From Bacteroidales bacterium (GTDB lineage: Bacteria > Bacteroidota > Bacteroidia > Bacteroidales > JAFGHD01): a stretch of DNA of 49,694 nucleotides. The notes under the pieces are model-generated. The model ran no database searches and had not been told where the DNA came from. It saw only the letters and a list, made by a program, of their open reading frames with translations. Where the stretch lies: contig JAFGME010000030.1 of the NCBI GenBank assembly GCA_016927695.1, forward strand, positions 1 through 49,694, in the 5' to 3' direction. Position numbers and translations under genes: made by a program. Below, one piece after another: positions 1 through 8,551 of this stretch (positions are counted from its first letter, which is position 1; every line of letters starts with the position of its first letter).

Positions 1-68
1 ACGGTCACCGGCTTAGATTTTAAAGCGCTAAAGTACAAAATGCAGGGTTTTATGTCAAGTGTTTTCAT
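1..68 (-). CDS. Partial unknown protein, N-terminus only
   Basis: A leftward reading frame begins with ATG at 68 and stays open for 22 codons to the window edge. Its N-terminus reads MKTLDIKPCILYFSAL. A matching -7 box lies upstream at 104-111, giving a leader of roughly 30 nt, as for other genes here. The fragment is too short to identify a family. The open frame alone is weak evidence, because 22 codons can be open by chance. The promoter and the otherwise empty space support it. Confidence 0.4.
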   Translation of the reverse strand, partial: MKTLDIKPCILYFSALKSKPVT

Positions 69-103
69 AAAAATATTTTCCTCCCCATCAAAAAACCACA
101 CTG

Positions 104-111
104 CAAATGTA
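104..111 (-). promoter_or_regulatory. -7 promoter box (TACATTTG), leftward
   Basis: The reverse strand reads TACATTTG, a full match to the Bacteroidota -7 consensus TAnnTTTG. It is placed to transcribe the partial gene at the left edge. A second copy faces right at 130-137, so the two boxes stand back to back 18 bp apart. Confidence 0.45.
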
Positions 112-129
112 TCATCCATATTTTTACCG

Positions 130-137
130 TACATTTG
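130..137 (+). promoter_or_regulatory. -7 promoter box (TACATTTG), rightward
   Basis: The forward strand reads TACATTTG. If used, it would give the TonB-domain gene at 312 a leader of about 165 nt. A nearer but weaker box, TACCTTTA at 288-295, would give a leader of about 10 nt. I cannot say which is active. The bases between 138 and 311 hold no other gene that I can support. Confidence 0.35.
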
Positions 138-311
138 CTCTCTGCCGGAGCCACGGGAAGGCAGGAATTGTTAATATACAGGCTGCCGATGCGTAAACCA
201 ATGGTTGTTCCCCTTAACCGGATAAACCCGTTACAATCAATCCGGACCGGATTCTGTCAAAAAAAACTCTGCAAGAAAAAATATTCCTACCTTTACACAA
301 AAGATCACGCC

Positions 312-1133
312 ATGTCCGGAGCAGGCATACGTCATTTCGTGGATACCATAATGTTGATGGCCGGCATATTCATTGCAACAGCGGTGACGGCCCAGGACAT
401 GGTTCCGCCGGAACCCCTGAGCGAAAAATGGCTCATCAGGGAATTTATTGAAGAGGAAATGGTTTATCCCCCTGAAGACCTCGCCTCCAAAACCGAAGGA
501 GAAGTGGCCCTCGCTTTCATTGTCGGCATCAATGGCAGTGTATCCGGAATCAGGGTTACACAACCGGTAAGCCCCGGGCTGGATTCCGAAGCCATCCGGA
601 TTCTCAGGATGATACTCTGGAAACCGGGAAATGTGCTGGGCATCCCTCAAGCCATGGAACACACTTTTTCCATAAAATTTGCCGCAGGGAAGTATGGTAA
701 GCTGTGCAAAAAAAGAGGATATGACGAAATCAGCTATCCATACCAACCGGTGGATACATCGGGCATTGTTTACGACCCGGCTCAGGCGGATGTTTCCCCC
801 CGACCGGTCTTCAGCAGCCTGAACTGCACGCTGGATCAGTTCGTGGCAAACCAACTGAAATATCCTGAAGCGGCCTTCAGACAAAACATTTCCGGGACAG
901 TCGAAATAAAATTCGTGGTTGAGCCCGGCGGAAGGATTTCCAACATACATACCCTCAAATCATTGGGGGGTGGGTGTACCGAAGAAGCCATACGGCTGGC
1001 CCGTATGATAAAATGGAAACCGGGCATTAAAGACGAAAAAGCAATAAGGGTTTTCAACACGCTGAAAATCACATTCACTATGGCAGGAAAGTCGGTTGAC
1101 GGCTCTGTCGCCACTCCCGGGCAGGTGCACTGA
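312..1133 (+). CDS. Periplasmic protein with two TonB C-terminal domains
   Basis: A 273-residue protein with an N-terminal hydrophobic segment (about residues 10-27, ending in TAVTAQD) that looks like a signal peptide. Two TonB C-terminal-like modules follow, at about 40-120 and 180-265. Each carries the family pattern of a YP motif, a G-x-V/A strand, a segment reading V-x-G-x-I/V-S, and a W-K-P-G turn. TonB C-terminal domains contact TonB boxes of outer-membrane receptors. Here the usual N-terminal anchor plus proline-rich linker is missing, so this is probably an exported accessory protein and not a full energy transducer. I chose ATG 312 because upstream in-frame starts precede the -7 box at 288 and give no signal peptide. 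ATG 351 is an alternative. Confidence 0.75.
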   Translation: MSGAGIRHFVDTIMLMAGIFIATAVTAQDMVPPEPLSEKWLIREFIEEEMVYPPEDLASKTEGEVALAFIVGINGSVSGIRVTQPVSPGLDSEAIRILRMILWKPGNVLGIPQAMEHTFSIKFAAGKYGKLCKKRGYDEISYPYQPVDTSGIVYDPAQADVSPRPVFSSLNCTLDQFVANQLKYPEAAFRQNISGTVEIKFVVEPGGRISNIHTLKSLGGGCTEEAIRLARMIKWKPGIKDEKAIRVFNTLKITFTMAGKSVDGSVATPGQVH

Positions 1134-1153
1134 GTTGGGATAAATCATTGGCC

Positions 1154-1651
1154 ATGCGCATAGGAATACTGTCAGATACCCACTCCTACCTGCATCCCAA
1201 AATGTTTGACTTTTTCAGGGATTGCGACGAAATATGGCATGCAGGGGATATCGGCAGCGCCGGTGTCCTCGATACACTGACCGTTTTCAAACCCCTCAGG
1301 GCGGTTTATGGGAACATTGATGACGCCCCTTTGCGGGCAATTCTTCCTGAACACCTGATATTTACCTGCGAAGAGATGAAGGTGTTCCTGGTTCATATCG
1401 CAGGGTACCCGGGCCATTATAATGTGAATGCCAGAAAAATAATTGAGAACGAAAGGCCGGATTTGGTAGTAACAGGCCATTCCCATATCCTTAAAGTGCT
1501 CTTCGACCATAAATACAACCACCTCCACATCAATCCCGGGGCTGCCGGCCGTTACGGCTTACATAAAAGCATCACCCTCATCAGGCTGGAAATAGTCAAA
1601 AGCGAAGCAAAAAATATGGAAGTGCTTGATATTGAAAGAAATGGTATTTAA
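1154..1651 (+). CDS. YfcE/MJ0936-family metallophosphodiesterase
   Basis: A 165-residue calcineurin-like phosphoesterase, the usual length for the small YfcE family. The metal-binding motifs are all present: D8 and H10 (SDTH), D32 (AGDIG), N54 with D56 (GNID), H81 (VHIAG), and H109 with H111 (GHSH). Members hydrolyse phosphodiesters with two metal ions, and the natural substrate is generally unknown. It begins 20 bases after the TonB-domain gene and is probably co-transcribed with it. ATG 1154 is preferred over the in-frame TTG at 1148 because it gives the family N-terminus MRIGILSDTH. It converges on the DUF4293 gene, with only six bases between the ends. Confidence 0.9.
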   Translation: MRIGILSDTHSYLHPKMFDFFRDCDEIWHAGDIGSAGVLDTLTVFKPLRAVYGNIDDAPLRAILPEHLIFTCEEMKVFLVHIAGYPGHYNVNARKIIENERPDLVVTGHSHILKVLFDHKYNHLHINPGAAGRYGLHKSITLIRLEIVKSEAKNMEVLDIERNGI

Positions 1652-1657
1652 CAGGAC

Positions 1658-2128
1658 TTATCTTAAGCGGTCCATTGAACGGACCAGTTTTTCATCCTTC
1701 ATAATAAACCTGTTGGCAAGGATCAGCAGGAGCAGCGATAACAGGGGGAAATATGCGCCGGTGGTAAATTCTGCGCTTGTGTTTATCTCCCGCTCAATGA
1801 AAGCAGGATAAAAGAAAAAAATCCCTCCGACCAGGAAAATAGTGAAAAGGATGTTGATCTTGTTTATCTTAACCTGAAACAACCTGTTCCTGTAATTAAC
1901 CATAGCCCAAACGGTAAGGAACACGCCGGCAGCACATAACAAAATCAAAGGAAGGGTGGCATACCGGCTGAAAAGGTTCCCGGTCACCGGCACCATATTC
2001 CTGATCTCATACAAATACAATCTGTATGTCGAAGTATCGGAATAAAAATAGGCAAGAGGGAAAAAAGCAGTGAGGATGAAGAATATCTCTGCCACTGCCA
2101 TAAACAAAGTTTGAATTCTTTGAATCAT
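1658..2128 (-). CDS. DUF4293 four-helix membrane protein
   Basis: A 156-residue integral membrane protein with four hydrophobic segments, at about 7-27, 56-76, 90-108 and 123-141. It starts with the DUF4293 hallmark MIQRIQT and ends with the family's conserved tail DEKLVRSMDRLR. The family is largely confined to Bacteroidota and has no known function. A -7 box TATTTTTG lies on the reverse strand at 2156-2163, about 27 bases before the start, so the gene can be expressed separately from tamB upstream. Confidence 0.88.
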   Translation of the reverse strand: MIQRIQTLFMAVAEIFFILTAFFPLAYFYSDTSTYRLYLYEIRNMVPVTGNLFSRYATLPLILLCAAGVFLTVWAMVNYRNRLFQVKINKINILFTIFLVGGIFFFYPAFIEREINTSAEFTTGAYFPLLSLLLLILANRFIMKDEKLVRSMDRLR

Positions 2129-2155
2129 ATTGTATGTTTGTTGTCAATCTGACTG

Positions 2156-2163
2156 CAAAAATA
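2156..2163 (-). promoter_or_regulatory. -7 promoter box (TATTTTTG) of DUF4293 gene
   Basis: A full match to TAnnTTTG on the reverse strand, in the 61-base gap between tamB and the DUF4293 gene. Confidence 0.5.
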
Positions 2164-2189
2164 ATCGGAAAATTAATAATCAGGGAACA

Positions 2190-5100
2190 TTATTCTTCAA
2201 TCACTTCTTTAATGATCAGCTTTTTTTTGGATCGCCGCAGGTCGCTCAAACGGTTGAATTCCTGGGTGTAAAAAATGCCTACCCCTTGGGTGTAAGGGGA
2301 GTAGTTTTTATACAGGTAACTGTTGTTTGCTTTGTTGAAGGCCTTTACCCTGAACCTGCCGTCGCGTGTGATTTTCACCTCAACGGTGACCTCTCCCACA
2401 ATGTTGTTGGTGTTCTCTGTTGTGCCGGTGTTCTGGTCGCCTTTCACACCCACATTGCCATCAATGCTCACCCTGTCATCGAACAACTGTGTGGAAAGGG
2501 CGAGCTCAACCTCATGCTGTGAGAGGTTGTCACCGGGCCTGTAATTTATTCCAATGTCAACATCCCTGCTGACCCTCGAGAGTAAATTGTTGATCTGATT
2601 CGACAGTAGCGAAAAAGTATTGAAACCCACTCCGCTCGAAGTTCCTGATGCTGTGCTGAAGCTGTTGAGCACCAGCAATGAAACCATCTGCTGATTCATG
2701 ACCGCCTGATCGGTGGTGTCGAGCCTGGAATATATATACTGTTTTGCATCCTCTGACAGATCGGGAAACTCAATAACAAATTTAAACTGTGGATCAAGAA
2801 GCTTGCCGCTCAGTTTAATGATGCAGTCAACAGGAACTCGTGCAGATGAATCGGCATCAGGCGCAAATTCGCCCAATGTGGTTTTCACTTTATATACCGC
2901 CCTGAGATTAACTTTTGCGTCGTATGGATCTCCCGTCCACCATATCCTCCCTCCCCTGCTGATATCAAAAAGCCTGTTTACAACGTTTTGCAAAGTCAGG
3001 AACAGAGTCCCCTTTCTGATCTCATAATCACCGTTCATTGTGAAGTTTCCCTTAGGATCAATGGCCATCTTTAATTCACCGGCTCCCATTCCCTTGATCC
3101 TGCCCGTACGGTATGGCAGGATGATCTCTATCTCTGCATCCGGTGTAACGTTAAGGTCAAAATTCATGCTTAAACCGGAAACATCCTGCCTGAACTCCGC
3201 GGGATCCTCACTGTCCGGGGCCTCAGGGTCCATAAATACAATATAATCGGTCAACAGGTTCACCGAATTGGATACCGGAACGGTAACCCGTGTACCTTCA
3301 CCGGTGGTTACGGCAATGTCGATTACAAGATTATCCGCCGGCCCCGTTATCTTAATTTCCCCGGTCGTATGCGCTTTCCCGTAAATCTGTTCATTCATGC
3401 CGGAAGTGGTGTTCAGACTGGCCAGGTTTGATGTTTTCAGTAACAGGTCAAGGCTTATCTTCCTGAATTTTCCGAAATCAATGGCGCCCGACAACACTCC
3501 CTGGTTGTTGAGTGAGTCATAGATGATCATGTCCTTAAAACGGATCTTATCCCCGTCAAAATACATTTTATCGGCAAAATAGTAGGTCACATTCAGGTAA
3601 TCTATAAGCATTTGCATGTGAATCAGGCTGACATCCCCGGTAAAAGCAGGCTCATTGGTCTTACCCGACATGTGTATTTTTCCGGAAGCCTGACCGTCTA
3701 TCCTCGATGTGAAGGAAGAAAGAAACGGCTGAATGGTTTTAAGTTTGTAATTGTCAAGTTCTATTTCGATATCGTAATTGTTGTTTTCGTTTCCGGGTTT
3801 GAACGTTCCTTTCATTCCCAGAATTTTTTTCTGCCCGATGTTCCCTGTATAGATGATGTCAGCGTTCAGTTTGAATAAGGCTTCATTAGCATCCCAGGCA
3901 GTAACAAAAAGGGCATCGCCCATTCGTTCGCCATTGAAACTGAAATCATCCACCCTGATGTCGGAAATAAGGTTTATCGAATTATATATCCCTGAAGCGC
4001 AAGCGCTTCCATTCACCACACCGTCAATGCTAATATGGAGGTTATCCAGAAGAAAGTTGAAATTGGAAAGGTTAAAATCTGCAAAAACGACCCGTAATGA
4101 ATCAGCCGGATCCCTGGAAACAATGCCGTTGATTGTGATTTTCTCCTTTTCGCTTTTAAAAATAAAATCTGAAATTGCAATGTAGGATGTATCTATCAGA
4201 ATGGAGTTTTCCTTTCCGATCCTCCAATTGTGTTCACCTATAAGCATGTTGGCTTTTTGCAGCCTGATCTTGTAACTGTGATCATTGAAGAAATCAACAA
4301 ATCCGATGATTTCACCTTTGTCATTGTAGTCGGGAATGGGATATTTCCAACGGCAGGCAAACAGTATGCTGTCATTGTCAACATTCGCACGAAAATTCAG
4401 ACTGTCCACATTCAGCGTATCCGACAAAAACACGCGGTCGCTTGTCATCGAAATCACTCCTCTGCCAGTACCCGTACCTGCAGCGATTTTCCATTGTTGA
4501 AATTTTATTCCTTGATATTCAGGCATATCTGACGACACATTCACCTTTATGTCATTGTTTTGCGAATTAAACAAACCGTTGATTTTTGTTTCACCGGTCA
4601 ACTTCAGGCCAGGCACAAAAAGCTCCGTTAAATAATCCGTTTTTTTCAGGTTGACATCAAAAATAAAATTCTGAATGGTTTGTGCAGCAAGGGTATCCCA
4701 TGATACGATCAGGGTATCAAGATATAAGTCTGCCGTCATCAAAAAAGCAGGCCAGAGGTCACTGAAAACCATTTTCCCCTCCACTGAGGCATCCACAAAA
4801 TCGGAGAAAAGCCGCAGTACCCTGTAATCCGTGCTGTCTCCTGTCAGAGAAGCAGTCAGGTTATCCATAAAATAGACTTTCCCAAGGTAAAAACAAAACG
4901 TGCTGTCAATTTTGATGATCCCCTGCATGTTATCCGGTTTTGTACCCATGAAATTAATGTCGAGATGGCTGGATATCTGAAGAGATGAATCGGCATCAAA
5001 AAGGTTTAGCGCATAGGGCCTGGCATCTCTTATGTTTGCCTTAAAGTTGTAACGGGGTATGGCGTTTCCAAGATCTATCCTCCCCACAAAGTCCAATCCA

Positions 5101-6563
5101 ATGACTTCATCGTTGATTTCAAGGTTCCCTTCAAATGCCTTATCTCGAAAACTTCCGGCAAGTGAAATGGAATCATATATGTTTCCAGAAAATTCAACCG
5201 ATTCGATACGGCCGTCCATCACAATGTCGGCTGTTTCGAAAGTAAGACCGGAACCCTGCAGCCTGAGGCTGAAATCAATTTTGCCAAGCAATTTGTTCTC
5301 CGGAATGAGCTTGCCAATGTCAAAATTTCCAGCGCTTAACATGCCGCTGTAAACAAAATCACCGCCCTCTTCCAGCTTCAGCATGATATCGGTATTCACC
5401 CTGCCCAGCTCAGACCGGAACGTTGCATAAGAAACAAAATCGTAATAAAACCCGGTGAATGATCCCTTAACAGAAACATTTCCCGCCATGAACAACTCCT
5501 GAGGCACATCTATCTGTTTGTTACCCGGCAATTTAAATGACTCAATATCCCTTGCTGAGGTCATAAGGTTTTCAACCGATAAACGCAAAAAAGTTTCCTC
5601 CAGGTCTGGCAGGCCAATGATCATCACCTGCCCCAAAAACCTGGTGCTTGAATTGTAAGAAAAAGAGAAGTCTTTGGCTTTGATATTGCTGACCGTTCCG
5701 GATAAACGGCCCGACAGGCCGATTTGATTGTGCATGCTCATCAGCTCCGGGGCAAAAAAACCGATGTCGGTGAAGTTCAGGCTGGACGTTCTTATGTCCG
5801 TTTTGATCCTCACCGAATCAATGAAATAGCTGAAAGCATTGAAACCCCTGTAAGAGAACGACAGGTCCATGTCGAGCGACGATCTGTTGGTTTCCAACAA
5901 AAGGTTTTCAGCGGTTATGCTGCCCCGGGCCATTTTCAAATCCGACTGAAAACTTTTCAGGTGTATCCCGCATCTCTCGCGGGCCGACAGGAGTCCGACC
6001 CTGGCTGTGACCGAATCACCTGCATACCTGACCTCCTCAGCCTTAAGCTCAACATCATAGATTCCCAAATGGTTATAATCCATTCCTGCCTGCGTTTCAG
6101 GCCTGTTCATATCATCCATCCTGAAATTCAAACCTGCAATATTCAGTTCATGACAAATCAGGACAGGGGAAATCCCTTCAGCCTTTTTTTCTCCGCCGCT
6201 GAAATAATCCGAAATAAAACTGAAGTTCATCACAGAATCACCCGGATAGGTTTTCAGATAAAAGTATGTATCCTCCAGGCTCACCCTTTTTAATTCAAAA
6301 AACGACCTTTTTACCGAAATTTGTTTCAGGAAAATGTGAATGTGGCCGCTGTACAAAAGTGTATCCTTATGCCGGTCTGATATTTTAAGCCCTGTAATGT
6401 GTATTGTCCTGAATCCTGTGATGCGCAGTTTTTGGATGGATATTTCAGTTTCCAGTTCTCCCGACAGGTAAGATGCGGCTTTTTTCGCTACAAACGACTG
6501 AAAAAAAGGAAGTTGCACAAATAAGTATAGCAGGATGATCAATCCGGTGATCACCGCAACCAT
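2190..6563 (-). CDS. tamB: TamB-family translocation and assembly module protein
   Basis: A 1457-residue protein, normal length for Bacteroidota TamB. One N-terminal transmembrane anchor lies at about 3-19, followed by a very long beta-rich region that in the family forms a hydrophobic groove across the periplasm. The C-terminal DUF490 domain occupies roughly residues 1080-1457 and includes the strands LPYRTGRIKGMGAG and YEIRKGTLFL. TamB-like proteins help insert outer-membrane proteins or move phospholipids between the two membranes. The annotated ATG leaves almost no positive charge before the anchor. The frame stays open 17 codons further upstream and encodes basic residues (KLRKSIKNKILK), but offers no ATG, GTG or TTG there. 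No TamA partner lies beside it. tsaD diverges from it. Confidence 0.9.
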   Translation of the reverse strand: MVAVITGLIILLYLFVQLPFFQSFVAKKAASYLSGELETEISIQKLRITGFRTIHITGLKISDRHKDTLLYSGHIHIFLKQISVKRSFFELKRVSLEDTYFYLKTYPGDSVMNFSFISDYFSGGEKKAEGISPVLICHELNIAGLNFRMDDMNRPETQAGMDYNHLGIYDVELKAEEVRYAGDSVTARVGLLSARERCGIHLKSFQSDLKMARGSITAENLLLETNRSSLDMDLSFSYRGFNAFSYFIDSVRIKTDIRTSSLNFTDIGFFAPELMSMHNQIGLSGRLSGTVSNIKAKDFSFSYNSSTRFLGQVMIIGLPDLEETFLRLSVENLMTSARDIESFKLPGNKQIDVPQELFMAGNVSVKGSFTGFYYDFVSYATFRSELGRVNTDIMLKLEEGGDFVYSGMLSAGNFDIGKLIPENKLLGKIDFSLRLQGSGLTFETADIVMDGRIESVEFSGNIYDSISLAGSFRDKAFEGNLEINDEVIGLDFVGRIDLGNAIPRYNFKANIRDARPYALNLFDADSSLQISSHLDINFMGTKPDNMQGIIKIDSTFCFYLGKVYFMDNLTASLTGDSTDYRVLRLFSDFVDASVEGKMVFSDLWPAFLMTADLYLDTLIVSWDTLAAQTIQNFIFDVNLKKTDYLTELFVPGLKLTGETKINGLFNSQNNDIKVNVSSDMPEYQGIKFQQWKIAAGTGTGRGVISMTSDRVFLSDTLNVDSLNFRANVDNDSILFACRWKYPIPDYNDKGEIIGFVDFFNDHSYKIRLQKANMLIGEHNWRIGKENSILIDTSYIAISDFIFKSEKEKITINGIVSRDPADSLRVVFADFNLSNFNFLLDNLHISIDGVVNGSACASGIYNSINLISDIRVDDFSFNGERMGDALFVTAWDANEALFKLNADIIYTGNIGQKKILGMKGTFKPGNENNNYDIEIELDNYKLKTIQPFLSSFTSRIDGQASGKIHMSGKTNEPAFTGDVSLIHMQMLIDYLNVTYYFADKMYFDGDKIRFKDMIIYDSLNNQGVLSGAIDFGKFRKISLDLLLKTSNLASLNTTSGMNEQIYGKAHTTGEIKITGPADNLVIDIAVTTGEGTRVTVPVSNSVNLLTDYIVFMDPEAPDSEDPAEFRQDVSGLSMNFDLNVTPDAEIEIILPYRTGRIKGMGAGELKMAIDPKGNFTMNGDYEIRKGTLFLTLQNVVNRLFDISRGGRIWWTGDPYDAKVNLRAVYKVKTTLGEFAPDADSSARVPVDCIIKLSGKLLDPQFKFVIEFPDLSEDAKQYIYSRLDTTDQAVMNQQMVSLLVLNSFSTASGTSSGVGFNTFSLLSNQINNLLSRVSRDVDIGINYRPGDNLSQHEVELALSTQLFDDRVSIDGNVGVKGDQNTGTTENTNNIVGEVTVEVKITRDGRFRVKAFNKANNSYLYKNYSPYTQGVGIFYTQEFNRLSDLRRSKKKLIIKEVIEE

Positions 6564-6595
6564 TATGACACCTGTTTTGAGAATCTTATTTTTAA

Positions 6596-6603
6596 TACTT
6601 TTG
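6596..6603 (+). promoter_or_regulatory. -7 promoter box (TACTTTTG) upstream of tsaD
   Basis: A full match to TAnnTTTG on the forward strand, with TTTG 16 bases upstream at 6576-6579 as a possible -33 element. It would give tsaD a leader of about 110 nt. That leader contains the inverted repeat at 6651-6686. Confidence 0.45.
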
Positions 6604-6650
6604 CGTAGTTTGCTTCATTAAAATTAACGAAATTCAGCAAATGATCAATG

Positions 6651-6686
6651 TGGCAGTCATAATTTTTTTAAGTTTATTAACTGCCA
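6651..6686. repeat. Inverted repeat in tamB-tsaD spacer
   Basis: TGGCAGT at 6651-6657 is the exact reverse complement of ACTGCCA at 6680-6686, with an AT-rich 22-base centre that includes a run of seven Ts. It could be a hairpin in the tsaD leader or a protein-binding site. The arms are short enough for chance. Confidence 0.35.
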
Positions 6687-6720
6687 TCTGTGAATATGAA
6701 TATGAACTTTCAACCTGATT

Positions 6721-7740
6721 ATGAGCATTTTCATCCTGGGTATTGAATCGTCCTGTGACGACACTGCCGCCGCTGTGTTGAAGGATAACAAAGTTCTTGC
6801 CAACATCATTGCAGGACAGGATGTCCATAAGAAATTCGGGGGAGTCGTTCCTGAGCTTGCCTCCAGGGCCCACCAGCAGAACATTGTACCTGTGGTTGAT
6901 GTGGCCCTCAAAACAGCCGGGATTGAAAAAATTCAACTGAATGCTGTGGCATTTACGCGGGGCCCGGGGCTGTTGGGTTCGCTGCTGGTCGGCATATCCT
7001 TTTCCAAAGCTTTTGCCATGGGACTCGGAATACCCATTATCGAGGCCGATCATCTGAAAGCACATATCCTTTCACATTTTATTGAAAGTGAAAAGGAGGG
7101 TTACAGACCCCCTTCCTTTCCCTTTTTATGCCTTACGGTTTCAGGAGGCCATACCCAGATTGTGGTGGTGAAAAGCCACCATGAGTTCGAAATTATCGGG
7201 CGCACACTGGATGATGCTGCCGGAGAGGCTTTCGATAAAGCGGCCAAAATCATGGGGCTGCCTTATCCCGGTGGCCCGGTGATCGATAAATTGGCGAAAG
7301 AAGGAAATGATATGGCTTTCAGGTTTCCAAAACCGGAAGTGCCATCCCTGAACTTCAGCTTCAGCGGCATCAAAACTTCTTTCCTTTACCTGGTAAGGGA
7401 TCATTTGGCCAAAGACAATCAATTCATTGAAAAAAATAAAACCGGTCTCGCCGCTTCCATCCAGCGCACCATCATTGAAGTGCTTATGGAAAAATTAAAA
7501 CAGGCATCAGAAAAAACAGGTATACGTGAAATTGCCATTGCAGGAGGGGTTTCTGCCAATTCAGCCCTCAGGGAAAATCTCACTGAGGTAGGGAAAAAAA
7601 ACGGATGGCAGGTCCATATTCCGGAATTCAGTTACAGCACCGACAATGCAGCCATGATCGCTATGGCAGGATATTTTAAGTACCTGAACCATGATTTTGC
7701 CGGGCAGGATGTTACACCCTACGCCCGCAGCAAAGATTGA
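6721..7740 (+). CDS. tsaD: tRNA t6A37 threonylcarbamoyltransferase TsaD
   Basis: A 339-residue ASKHA-fold protein (Kae1/Qri7 family) of standard length. It transfers the threonylcarbamoyl group from threonylcarbamoyl-AMP to adenosine 37 of ANN-decoding tRNAs, acting with TsaB and TsaE. Visible motifs are the N-terminal nucleotide-site strand LGIESSCDDT, the iron-binding HxxxH at H111 and H115 (DHLKAH), the glycine-rich loop SGGHT near 136, and NFSFSGIKT near 211. It is the first gene of a rightward run with the TIGR02757 and ion-channel genes, at spacings of 12 and 28 bases. Its partner TsaB is encoded 18 kb away in this window, and TsaE is not present. Confidence 0.97.
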   Translation: MSIFILGIESSCDDTAAAVLKDNKVLANIIAGQDVHKKFGGVVPELASRAHQQNIVPVVDVALKTAGIEKIQLNAVAFTRGPGLLGSLLVGISFSKAFAMGLGIPIIEADHLKAHILSHFIESEKEGYRPPSFPFLCLTVSGGHTQIVVVKSHHEFEIIGRTLDDAAGEAFDKAAKIMGLPYPGGPVIDKLAKEGNDMAFRFPKPEVPSLNFSFSGIKTSFLYLVRDHLAKDNQFIEKNKTGLAASIQRTIIEVLMEKLKQASEKTGIREIAIAGGVSANSALRENLTEVGKKNGWQVHIPEFSYSTDNAAMIAMAGYFKYLNHDFAGQDVTPYARSKD

Positions 7741-7752
7741 AAGCAGTGCAAT

Positions 7753-8523
7753 ATGCTTACAGATAAAGAACTTTATGAGTTTTTAGAAGAAAAAGTTAGC
7801 CGGTATAACCAACCCTCGTTCATTGAGACTGATCCGGTTTCCATACCTCATGGTTTTTCCGGGAAAGAAGATATCGAGATTTCTGCCTTTCTCACCTCCG
7901 CCATCTCGTGGGGCAACAGGAAATCGATCCTGTCGGGCGCCCGCAAACTGATGAACCTATTGGATAACAGCCCTCTGGATTTCATCACAGGATCAACGGA
8001 CAAAGAAGTGGAAAGATTCGCCGGTTACGTTTACAGGACTTTCAACGGGGATGACTGCAGCTATTTCATCCGTTCACTAAAGGGGATTTACGCTCAGTAT
8101 GGTTCCCTTGAGCCGGTCTTTGCCAAACCTCTGACGGCAGGAATAACCATGAAGGAATCCATCCTGTCTTTCAGAGAACTCTTCCTCTCCATGGGGCCTT
8201 TGCCTCGAACGCGAAAGCATGTGCCCGATCCGGCAAAAAACTCGGCCGCGAAGAGAATCAATATGTTTTTGAGATGGATGGTAAGGAAAGATAACAGGGG
8301 CGTGGATTTCGGGATTTGGAAGAGCATTCCGGCCTCCGCACTTTATTGCCCCCTGGATATCCATACCGGAAATACGGCCCGCAGGCTCAAACTCCTGGCA
8401 AGGAAGCAGAACGACTGGAAAGCGGTCGAAGAGCTGACCTCCCGCCTCAGGCGATTTGATCCGGAAGACCCTGTGAAATATGATTTTGCCCTTTTCGGCC
8501 TGGGAATTCATGAAAAGTTCTGA
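7753..8523 (+). CDS. TIGR02757 (DUF2400) family protein
   Basis: A 256-residue protein matching the Bacteroidota TIGR02757 family at full length. Conserved features visible are SWGNRKSIL near 55-63, the RMNMFLRWM-like segment (here INMFLRWMVRKD near 173), PLDIHTGNTARRL near 200, and the C-terminal FDPEDPVKYDFALFGLGI. The family is predicted to be cytoplasmic and to have a helical DNA-glycosylase-like fold, but no function is established. It follows tsaD by 12 bases and is probably co-transcribed with it, which does not by itself link it to tRNA modification. Confidence 0.88.
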   Translation: MLTDKELYEFLEEKVSRYNQPSFIETDPVSIPHGFSGKEDIEISAFLTSAISWGNRKSILSGARKLMNLLDNSPLDFITGSTDKEVERFAGYVYRTFNGDDCSYFIRSLKGIYAQYGSLEPVFAKPLTAGITMKESILSFRELFLSMGPLPRTRKHVPDPAKNSAAKRINMFLRWMVRKDNRGVDFGIWKSIPASALYCPLDIHTGNTARRLKLLARKQNDWKAVEELTSRLRRFDPEDPVKYDFALFGLGIHEKF

Positions 8524-8551
8524 CCTTTGCACCGGCACAGATTATCATAGC

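Noticed and set aside
237-950. 237-codon reverse frame over the TonB-domain gene
   Set aside because: The forward frame has clear domain motifs and a signal peptide. The reverse frame has none and is a shadow.
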